A DNA stretch of 5,689 nucleotides, taken from positions 1 to 5,689 of the forward strand of contig CANBSV010000134.1 in assembly GCA_947372225.1 (NCBI GenBank). The letters are read 5' to 3'. The notes under the pieces were generated by a model, which made no database searches, was not told where the DNA came from, and worked only from the letters and a program-made list of their open reading frames with translations. Every line of letters begins with the position of its first letter. Within the stretch, counting starts at the first letter, position 1. Below, piece by piece: positions 1 through 5,689 of this stretch. Source of the DNA: Burkholderiales bacterium. Its GTDB lineage: Bacteria > Pseudomonadota > Gammaproteobacteria > Burkholderiales > Burkholderiaceae_C. A program made the position numbers and the translations under genes.

Positions 1-162
1 GATCGATCAGCAAGTCTGCTCAAAATTGCTGAGGCCCAAAAAGCCATTTTTGAACTTATCCATGCACATCAAAGTGCACTCGGCAACGATCCCCAAGGTC
101 CACCCTTGGGGGAGCGAATTAAGCGTTGGTGGACAACGCCTACTCCACCCCCAACGCCTTAA
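1..162 (+). CDS. Possible C-terminal fragment of a convergent gene of unknown function
   Basis: Plus-strand frame 1 is open from the left edge to TAA at 160-162, giving 53 codons with no start inside the window, so it could only be the end of a gene entering from the left. I do not recognise the protein. The first half (ASLLKIAEAQKAIFELIHAH, residues 4-23) looks like an amphipathic helix. A polar stretch, GERIKRWW (37-44), and a Pro/Thr-rich tail ending TPPPTP follow. If real, it converges on brxL and overlaps its 3' end by 23 bp. Against it: 53 open codons can occur by chance, other frames here are also open, and third positions are not G/C-rich as in the BREX genes. For it: the residue pattern is protein-like, and the stretch is not explained by any other gene. 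The low GC3 would also fit a horizontally acquired or mobile-element neighbour. Confidence 0.35.
   Translation, partial: DRSASLLKIAEAQKAIFELIHAHQSALGNDPQGPPLGERIKRWWTTPTPPPTP
63..78. repeat. Short 5-bp inverted repeat beside the 91-111 hairpin
   Basis: TGCAC (63-67) and GTGCA (74-78) pair around a 6-base loop, 12 bases beyond the stronger hairpin in the brxL transcription direction. Five base pairs can arise by chance. It is listed only because two hairpins in a row after the last operon gene may help end or stabilise the transcript. No T-run follows it. Confidence 0.25.
91..111. repeat. 8-bp inverted repeat (hairpin) downstream of brxL
   Basis: CCCCAAGG (91-98) and CCTTGGGG (104-111) are perfect inverted repeats around the 5-base loop TCCAC. 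The hairpin begins 28 bases past the brxL stop, a position where the operon transcript could end. It could slow polymerase or protect the mRNA 3' end. No T-tract follows it on either strand, so it does not qualify as a typical intrinsic terminator. It would also lie inside the possible convergent reading frame. Confidence 0.5.
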
Positions 163-2206
163 AGACCGCATCCACCGGGTCCGAATAGAAGCTCGTCTGG
201 AACTTCGCAAACAGCTCCCCTGGCACCGACGGGATGTCCGTCACACTGGACATCGGCAACAAGATCCTCTTCGCCCCGGCATCAAAGGCAACCTGGCTGA
301 GAGCCTGCAGGTTGCGTGCCTGCGTCACAGTGCCGCCCAGGCTCATGTCCCCCATCACGGCCATCTGCGTTTGCAGTGGCCGCCCAAGGGCTGCTGAACA
401 CAGCGCGATGCAACTGGCCAAGGTCAAGCCCTCAGGAGCACCAGCGCTTTGCAGTTCCACCAGGTGGACGTGATAGTCCTTTTCCGTCGGGTGGATCGAG
501 GCGCTGACGCGTGTGGCATTCGCCTTGAAGTAGTCAAAGGCCACACGCACCGGCTCGCGTGCCACTGAGCCAGACACTGACAACTTGCCGCCACCAGCCA
601 TCGATTGGATCTCGATGCGGTACACGCCCGGCATGCCGCCGTCGCCCATCGCAATGGTGTGCAGCACCCCGGGCTGCAAGCGCCCTTCCGGGATCAAGCC
701 GCCGCCGCTCTGCTCAGGCACCGAGACGAAGCGCTCTTGCATGTCCTCCAGGTCGATGTAGGAGAAGTGGACGTCATAGAACTCCATGCCGCCGATCTTC
801 TTGAGCTGCTCCTTCACCCTGCGGCGCGCTTCCAGCGCGTACTCAAGGCAGGTGCGCACCTGTTCCTTGTTGTACTCCCCCTGTGGGCACAGCAGCTTCA
901 ACAGGCCTGATACCGTGCGGCGCACCGCGATGGTGTCGCGCTGGTTCAGGTTGTTGCCCAGCTTGAAGTGCTTGTCGATGGCATCGGCAAAGCTGGTCTT
1001 GCGCATCTCGCGCAGTGCCTCGGCCAGGTAGTCCACGATCAGGCCAAACTGGTTCGTGAAGAACTCCGGCCGCATCTTCGGGATCTCCCAGCCTGGCACA
1101 TAGGCATGGAAGCGATCGAAGAAGGCAGAGTCGATCATCACGTCTGGGAAGGGGCTGAACAGGTGACTGGTCTTGACCAAGGTCTCAACCGTCTGGCCCT
1201 GCGGCAGGTTGCCCACGAACACCATGGACGCGTTGGCGTTGATCGATTCGCGACCACGGCTGAACGAGCCCGAGGCCATGTAGTCCTTCATGATCTGGAC
1301 GCCGTCCTGATCCTTGAAGTTGATGCCGGCCACCTCGTCGAAGGCCACCACATCCCACAGGCCTACCAGCCCCACCTTGCGGGCGCTCATGTTGTAGAAC
1401 AAGTTGGCCACCGTGGTCTGGCCGCCGGACACCAGGATGGAGTTCGGGCTGATCTCCTTGTAGATATGGCTCTTGCCCGTACCGCGCGGCCCCAGCTCGC
1501 AGAGGTTGTAGTTGTTCTCCACCAGCGGAATCATCCGCGCCAGCAGGTGCCACTTCACCCGTTCTTTGAAGCAGGTGGGTTCCATGCCCGTCGAGCGCAG
1601 CAGCGCATCGATCCACTGCTCCTCGGTGAACCCCTTGCGGCCGGCGAACAGCTCTTCCATGTCCAGGTTAGGCATCTGGATGGGCTTGAGGTCCGACACC
1701 ACGAACGGCGACGTGCGCTGGTTCTCCTCAAATCGGTACTGCAGCGTCACGATGCACCAGATGCCGCCGACCAGCAGCTTCTCGAACTGCCGCACGTAGG
1801 AATCAGGCACCTCGGCATTCTTGATGCCCAGGTTGGACAGCAGCGCCTCGTAGGCATCGCGGTTTTCGTTCAGCTTCACGGTGACCTTGTCGATCACCTT
1901 GAACGAGCCACGCTCGCGGATCTTGCTCTTGACCTTCTCGGCCTCGTCGGGCCGCACGTAGTTCTCGGCCAGGATGCTCTTGACCGTCACCAGGCCCGCG
2001 CGAATGGTCTCGGCGTCGTCTGACGCGCAGTACATGCCCAGCAGGTACTCCAGCACGTAGACCGGGACGTTCGCCCCTTCCTTGATCAGCTTGGTCAGGT
2101 CCTTGCGCACCACGCGGCCGGCGAAGTGCTCGTTCAGCAGCTTGTCCAGACCCGCGTCGATGGTGGCGGCAGGTGTCAAACCCGCCGGTGCAGTTTCGTC
2201 AGCCAT
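140..2206 (-). CDS. brxL: BREX system AAA+ / Lon-like protein BrxL
   Basis: BrxL is the last gene of BREX-1 clusters. It is an AAA+ ATPase with a Lon-like C-terminus; published work on a homologue describes a DNA-binding, ring-forming assembly needed for phage restriction. The length, 688 aa, matches the long BrxL form. The N-terminal region (1 to about 225) has no motif I recognise and is the likely DNA-binding part. The AAA+ core shows Walker A GPRGTGKS (239-246), Walker B VVAFDE with D290 and E291, a sensor-1-like Asn in VGNLPQ (N333), and a likely arginine finger in FFDRFH (R365). The Lon-like domain runs from about 500 to 688, beginning clearly with GGGKLSVSG (538-546) and HVH (579-581). 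It aligns without gaps to the E. coli Lon catalytic core as I recall that sequence, but Lon Ser679 falls on G593 and Lys722 on L636, so peptidase activity by this dyad is unlikely. The start is unambiguous: an in-frame TGA at 2222-2224 is followed by no other ATG, GTG or TTG. Confidence 0.96.
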   Translation of the reverse strand: MADETAPAGLTPAATIDAGLDKLLNEHFAGRVVRKDLTKLIKEGANVPVYVLEYLLGMYCASDDAETIRAGLVTVKSILAENYVRPDEAEKVKSKIRERGSFKVIDKVTVKLNENRDAYEALLSNLGIKNAEVPDSYVRQFEKLLVGGIWCIVTLQYRFEENQRTSPFVVSDLKPIQMPNLDMEELFAGRKGFTEEQWIDALLRSTGMEPTCFKERVKWHLLARMIPLVENNYNLCELGPRGTGKSHIYKEISPNSILVSGGQTTVANLFYNMSARKVGLVGLWDVVAFDEVAGINFKDQDGVQIMKDYMASGSFSRGRESINANASMVFVGNLPQGQTVETLVKTSHLFSPFPDVMIDSAFFDRFHAYVPGWEIPKMRPEFFTNQFGLIVDYLAEALREMRKTSFADAIDKHFKLGNNLNQRDTIAVRRTVSGLLKLLCPQGEYNKEQVRTCLEYALEARRRVKEQLKKIGGMEFYDVHFSYIDLEDMQERFVSVPEQSGGGLIPEGRLQPGVLHTIAMGDGGMPGVYRIEIQSMAGGGKLSVSGSVAREPVRVAFDYFKANATRVSASIHPTEKDYHVHLVELQSAGAPEGLTLASCIALCSAALGRPLQTQMAVMGDMSLGGTVTQARNLQALSQVAFDAGAKRILLPMSSVTDIPSVPGELFAKFQTSFYSDPVDAVFKALGVE

Positions 2207-2217
2207 GGCGACCCCTA
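2207..2217 (-). promoter_or_regulatory. Ribosome binding site of brxL overlapping the pglZ stop
   Basis: On the minus strand an AGGGG sequence (2216-2212) lies five bases before the brxL ATG and shares its first two bases with the TAG stop of pglZ. Ribosomes ending pglZ therefore sit on the brxL initiation site. This arrangement usually gives translational coupling or reinitiation. The match to the Shine-Dalgarno consensus is partial but well spaced. Confidence 0.6.
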
Positions 2218-4833
2218 AAAGTCATTGCTGAATGCGAGGTCGACGCGCAACGGGGCGCGCCAGGCCTCGGCCTTGGTCTTGGCATCTCGGGCCACCAAGA
2301 AGTAGTCCTTCGCACGGTCATACGATCCCGCGGCCAGCGTCAGCATGGCCGAACGTTTGCGCTCGTCGAGCATCGGCGAAGTGCTGTCGAAGGTGATGGC
2401 CAGCTCGTCGCTGATGGGCTTGTCGCCGTCGCGGATCGTGAAAAGCAGGGTCACCGGCAGGACACGCTCAGACACTGCCTCGGTCTGGATGAACTCGAAG
2501 CGCTGCTTGTTGGTGACTACCTTGTTGCTGGACCCGAGCAGGCTCACTTCCACCAGTTTGGTCTTGGTCTTCTCCGTGTCGCTTTCCTTGACGACGACGA
2601 CCGGCACCACTACCTCCTGCGGCATGGCGCTGCCATGCACGAAGCGCGCCCCGCCCACGAAGTGAAAGCGGCCGGCGCCCTTGGGCACCAGGAAGTCGAC
2701 GCTACCCGCACCTTCATCGGTGCCCGCCGTAGTGGCCGTGTTGCCCGCCCAGGCGTTCTGCATCGGCCACATGCCGCGGCCCAGGATGTAGCGCTTCTTG
2801 GGCTTCAGCACGCCCGGCATGCCTTCTTCCACGGTGTGCCGATCAGCCTCGTCCAGGGCGGATTCCTGGTACATGAAGCCATGATCGGCGGTGACGAAGA
2901 TCGTCGAGCCATTGAGGTTGTTGACGATGAAGCTCACCAGTTCCGACAGCTCCTTGATGGCCTGCGCCGTCGCCCAAAAGGTCTTGGTTTCCGAGCCGCG
3001 CTTGTCACCCGTCATGTCGATCAGGTCGTGATAGACGTAGACCACCTTGTGCGGCTTGACGAACTCTCGGCCTTTGTCCTTTCCCTTCTCCATCAGTGCG
3101 TCGCGGCTGATGGCCACGCCGCCATGCCCGGCCAAGATCGCCGAACGCTGCTCCAGCGTTGACGAGGGCTGGCCGTCCACCGTCACGTCCAGCGACGCAT
3201 TGCCCTTGTAGGCCAGGCGCTGGTGCGGCAGCAAGCTGGCCATGCCCAGCGCGGTATAGCTGGGCAGCACGCCCAGCATCGCGTCCAGGCGGGCCTTGAC
3301 CCGGTTGCGGGCGTTTAGGTCGTCCACCAGTTCGGCCGCCGCCTCGTAGCGGAAGGCGTCGGAGATAACGACGAACACGCGCTTGGCCCCGCCATCGAAG
3401 GCCGGTGCAACGTGCCGCGCATAGAAGTGCTGCTGGTTAACGACTTCGTCCAGCTTCCAGGCCGACAGCAGGCCCGCTGGACCTTCGACGACGGCGCCCC
3501 AGGCGGACGACAACTGCCCGATGAACCAGCCGGAGTACGCATCTTCCATGCGGTCTCGCAGTTCATGCAGCAGTGACCAGCCCATCGGCTCCACCGACTC
3601 CGAGGCCCGCATGAACCAGCGGTACAGCTGATCGAACCGGAACAGCTCGGTGCGGTAGGCCTGAAACGCCGCTGCGGCGTTCGGGAAGCTAAACCCCTGC
3701 CCGTGCTTGGCTTGCAGCTCGAAGAAGCCCGCAGCGGCCACCAGCGCGTCGTAGCTGGCCGCCAGCGCCCGCGTGGCGTCATTGGCCCCCGCCAGCAGCG
3801 GGTTGGCCCAGTGGCCGTCGCGCCGCCGCGCGATGAGTTCGCGCACCTTGTCCATGTTGGCGCCGCCGCCGGAGATGATGCGCGCCTTGAGGTCGCCGAT
3901 CACGCGCTTCTCGATGGCCTCGAACGTCATCGCGTCGGCCAGTTCCTCGGCCTGCATCGGGCCCAGCAAGGCGGCGATCTTCAGATCTTCGGCCACCAGA
4001 CCGGACAGCACGTCGTAGCTGCCGTAGTTGGCCATGTCGGTGCGCCATCGGCTGGCGAACACAGATGCTTGCGCCGCCATGGCACGCGCTTCGATCACGA
4101 AGTGCGCCAGCGACGCGGCCGTGCTGTGGATGCCGTTGCAGAAGTCCGTGGCGAACAGACGGTAAAGCAGGCCCCGCAGTGTGGGCTCCTCACTGCCCGT
4201 TTCCCGATAGCCGAACTCACGCTCTACCAAGCTCCAGAATGCAGCGTCCAGGTCAAATGCCGCCAACTCGTCGAGCACTTTGGAGCGGGCGCCCAGGTCA
4301 CCGCCTTCTGCCACCACGGCCGCAAACACCTTGAGCAGGATGGCCGACGGGTCCGCCGTTTCGGCTCGGGCGACGGCGGCGATCATCTTGCGGTCCAGGT
4401 CGTCGGCGGTGTCTGCCGGCTGCACCCAGCGCTTGAATCGGTCGAAGCGGTCACGGGCGCGCAGGTACTTGCCTCGGCCCTTCAAATGGTCGCGCAGCGC
4501 CCTAGTGGTCAGGCCCAGTTCCTCCAACTGAATGGAGGCCGTGTCCGCACTGAAGGGTTTTGACCGCAGCCGCGCATCCAGCAACCAGTCCGCCGCTGGC
4601 TCGGGCTCATCGAACGGTGCATAGAGCAGCCAGCGCGCGCCCACCTCGCGCTCGATCCAGATCTTGGCCTGCAACGCAGGCGTCCGGTCGAGCCGCAAAA
4701 CCTTGACGCCCTCGATGTTGATGCCATCGATCTGCGTGGCGAACTCGCCACCCGCATCGTTCCAGAAGACCAAGGCATGGCCTTCCTGAAACAGGCGCGT
4801 CAGCGCTGCGAGGAAGACCGGCGCACTACTCAT
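2215..4833 (-). CDS. pglZ: BREX-1 system protein PglZ, alkaline phosphatase superfamily (type A)
   Basis: PglZ is a core BREX component, required for defence in studied type 1 systems. It carries an alkaline-phosphatase-like metal-binding fold whose in vivo substrate is not established. The 872 aa length fits the type A proteins of BREX-1. Residues 1-480 are a mostly helical N-terminal region containing the GHALVFWNDAGGEF block (18-31). The PglZ domain covers about 485-750. Candidate metal/active-site residues, by family resemblance, are D492 in VVISDAFRYE, T527 in LPSYTALG, H602 and D603 in VYHDLIDMTGD, D650 and H651 in FVTADHGFMYQ, and H733 in FVHGSAMPQE. All are present, so nothing suggests an inactive copy. 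A beta-rich C-terminal domain (about 755-872) follows. The start is fixed: between an in-frame TGA (4891-4893) and ATG 4831-4833 there is no other ATG, GTG or TTG. The ribosome site is weak (GGGCGG), and the 8-bp overlap with pglX suggests translational coupling. No frameshift is seen. Confidence 0.96.
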   Translation of the reverse strand: MSSAPVFLAALTRLFQEGHALVFWNDAGGEFATQIDGINIEGVKVLRLDRTPALQAKIWIEREVGARWLLYAPFDEPEPAADWLLDARLRSKPFSADTASIQLEELGLTTRALRDHLKGRGKYLRARDRFDRFKRWVQPADTADDLDRKMIAAVARAETADPSAILLKVFAAVVAEGGDLGARSKVLDELAAFDLDAAFWSLVEREFGYRETGSEEPTLRGLLYRLFATDFCNGIHSTAASLAHFVIEARAMAAQASVFASRWRTDMANYGSYDVLSGLVAEDLKIAALLGPMQAEELADAMTFEAIEKRVIGDLKARIISGGGANMDKVRELIARRRDGHWANPLLAGANDATRALAASYDALVAAAGFFELQAKHGQGFSFPNAAAAFQAYRTELFRFDQLYRWFMRASESVEPMGWSLLHELRDRMEDAYSGWFIGQLSSAWGAVVEGPAGLLSAWKLDEVVNQQHFYARHVAPAFDGGAKRVFVVISDAFRYEAAAELVDDLNARNRVKARLDAMLGVLPSYTALGMASLLPHQRLAYKGNASLDVTVDGQPSSTLEQRSAILAGHGGVAISRDALMEKGKDKGREFVKPHKVVYVYHDLIDMTGDKRGSETKTFWATAQAIKELSELVSFIVNNLNGSTIFVTADHGFMYQESALDEADRHTVEEGMPGVLKPKKRYILGRGMWPMQNAWAGNTATTAGTDEGAGSVDFLVPKGAGRFHFVGGARFVHGSAMPQEVVVPVVVVKESDTEKTKTKLVEVSLLGSSNKVVTNKQRFEFIQTEAVSERVLPVTLLFTIRDGDKPISDELAITFDSTSPMLDERKRSAMLTLAAGSYDRAKDYFLVARDAKTKAEAWRAPLRVDLAFSNDF

Positions 4834-5689
4834 CGCTGCCGCCCGTGATGGCCTTGGCCTCAGCGACCAGGTCGCCGAACTTGGCGTAGTTCATCTTTAC
4901 GCCGTCGTCCAGGTCCAGCGTGATCCGCATGTCCGCGTAGTGCCGCAGCTTCTCGTCGTAGGCCAGCAGCTCGATCTGCTTCTTGCGCAGCGACTCGATC
5001 TGCTTCTGCAACTTGGTGCGGGCTGCCGCCGACGAGGCTGCCGCCACGTCCTCGTCCAGCATCTCCAGCCGAGACACCACCTTGGCGACCTGCGGCACCA
5101 CGTACTCGGCGCGCATGCGGGCCAAGGTGCCCTCGTTATAGCGATGCAGGTAGACCAGGGCCTGAAAGGCGCCGTGCTTGCCACTGGCGAAGAGCCAGTA
5201 GATCGGGCGCTTCTTGTAGGTCTGCAGGTGGTCCTTGAAAAACTTGTCAGCCAGGTAGCGGCGGATGGTTTCGTCGGAGGCGTCACCGCCCTTGGCGTCA
5301 AGGCCTGCAGCCAACCAAGCCATGTTTTCTTCCAACGTGGCAGCACCCCAGACGGCGCGCACGAACTCGCGCACACGGCTGGCGGCATCGTCTTCGAACC
5401 AGCGGTCGTCAGTGAGCGGGACGATGCCGTCGGAGTCGACCGGAAAGGTCTTTGCGTACCTGCTTGGGTCGAAGCCAATGTTGCCGGCGTTCGCGTAGAT
5501 CAGCCCCCACTCATCGAGGCAATAGCGTCCCACCATGCATCCGATCACATAGGAGATGAGCCGCTGGCAATCCTTGCCACGATCGGCTTGGGCAAGGGTG
5601 ATTTGATCTTCGGGGACGTTGCGGGACAGTTCTGCCTCAAGACCATAGGCTCGAATCACAATACCGTTATTTTCTTCCTCTATATTCTT
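4826..5689 (-). CDS. pglX: BREX-1 adenine-specific DNA methyltransferase PglX, C-terminal part (5' end outside window)
   Basis: PglX is the site-specific adenine N6 methyltransferase of BREX type 1; it marks host DNA so that the system excludes unmarked phage. Only the last 287 residues are visible. The frame stays open to the right edge: ten more codons precede the GTG at 5657-5659, so that GTG is an internal Val and not a start. PglX proteins are about 1,200 aa, so roughly three quarters, including the SAM-binding and NPPY-type catalytic motifs, lies outside. Recognition rests on PglX-like C-terminal segments: IRAYGLEAEL at visible residues 12-21, a DRGKDCQRLISYVIG block near 36-50, and KKRPIYWLFASGKHGAFQAL at 159-178. 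A charged, probably coiled-coil helix (about 203-250) follows, with a short acidic tail ending GSDE and TAG. The identification is strengthened by pglZ and brxL following directly; the end overlaps the pglZ start by 8 bp. The extreme right end, about 39 bp, is unusually AT-rich for this locus. Confidence 0.93.
   Translation of the reverse strand, partial: KNIEEENNGIVIRAYGLEAELSRNVPEDQITLAQADRGKDCQRLISYVIGCMVGRYCLDEWGLIYANAGNIGFDPSRYAKTFPVDSDGIVPLTDDRWFEDDAASRVREFVRAVWGAATLEENMAWLAAGLDAKGGDASDETIRRYLADKFFKDHLQTYKKRPIYWLFASGKHGAFQALVYLHRYNEGTLARMRAEYVVPQVAKVVSRLEMLDEDVAAASSAAARTKLQKQIESLRKKQIELLAYDEKLRHYADMRITLDLDDGVKMNYAKFGDLVAEAKAITGGSDE

Noticed and set aside
1..8. Tandem GATC at the left edge as a site
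   Set aside because: A palindromic tetramer repeated once at a window edge cannot be told from chance.
37..52. Inverted repeat CAAAAA / TTTTTG as a terminator
   Set aside because: The 6-bp stem is almost all A-T pairs around a 4-base loop and is too weak for an intrinsic terminator.
7..210. Minus-strand open frame reading out of the brxL end in another frame
   Set aside because: It starts inside brxL in a different frame. The Arg/Trp/Ser-rich first part is a frame shadow; only about 18 downstream codons (MDKFKNGF...) look ordinary, too few to support a gene.
968..2023. Long plus-strand open frame (351 codons) opposite brxL
   Set aside because: It lies wholly antisense to brxL, has the His/Arg/Leu/Val/Asp-heavy make-up typical of the reverse strand of GC-rich coding DNA, and shows no recognisable motif.
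2173..3162. Plus-strand open frame (329 codons) opposite the 3' third of pglZ
   Set aside because: It is antisense to well-supported PglZ catalytic segments and has a shadow-like composition; nothing suggests a second product.
3703..4563. Plus-strand open frame (286 codons) opposite the N-terminal half of pglZ
   Set aside because: Same reasons: antisense position, skewed His/Arg/Gln/Val composition and no domain signature.
5657..5659. GTG as a start codon for a 277-aa protein
   Set aside because: The frame is open through the window edge and the protein matches the PglX C-terminus, so the GTG is an internal valine codon.
1..5689. CRISPR arrays, tRNA or rRNA genes, insertion sequences, att sites
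   Set aside because: No repeat-spacer pattern, cloverleaf-like segment, rRNA sequence, transposase or terminal repeats were seen; nearly all of the window is explained by three protein genes.

Overview
The window carries the promoter-distal end of a BREX type 1 (bacteriophage exclusion) anti-phage defence operon. All three recognisable genes lie on the minus strand. Read in transcription order from the right edge, they are the C-terminal 287 codons of pglX (BREX adenine methyltransferase, entering from beyond the window), a complete pglZ (alkaline-phosphatase-fold protein, 872 aa), and a complete brxL (AAA+ / Lon-like protein, 688 aa). This is the usual pglX-pglZ-brxL tail of a type 1 BREX cluster; the expected brxA, brxB and brxC would lie to the right, outside the window.

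The genes are packed as one transcription unit. pglX and pglZ overlap by 8 bp (4826-4833). pglZ and brxL are 8 bp apart, and a Shine-Dalgarno-like AGGGG for brxL overlaps the pglZ stop codon. In-frame stop codons upstream of both pglZ and brxL leave only one possible ATG/GTG/TTG start for each. There is no intergenic promoter-sized gap, so expression must come from upstream.

The coding DNA is GC-rich, with strong G/C preference at third positions. That fits a high-GC proteobacterium, perhaps a beta- or gammaproteobacterium, but this is inferred from composition and protein style only. The first ~140 bases, downstream of brxL, drop to about 50% GC and look different. They hold a possible C-terminal fragment of a convergent plus-strand gene (open from the left edge to a TAA at 160-162), which would overlap the brxL end by 23 bp. 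They also hold one good 8-bp inverted repeat and one weaker one, neither followed by a T-tract.

Known roles: PglX modifies host DNA, and PglZ is an essential component of unclear biochemical activity. BrxL is an ATPase that acts in phage exclusion in at least some systems. The most notable sequence observation is that the BrxL Lon-like domain aligns without gaps to the Lon protease catalytic core, but the Ser and Lys of the dyad are replaced by Gly593 and Leu636. This argues that the 'Lon-like protease' label is misleading here. No system beyond BREX is evident in the window.
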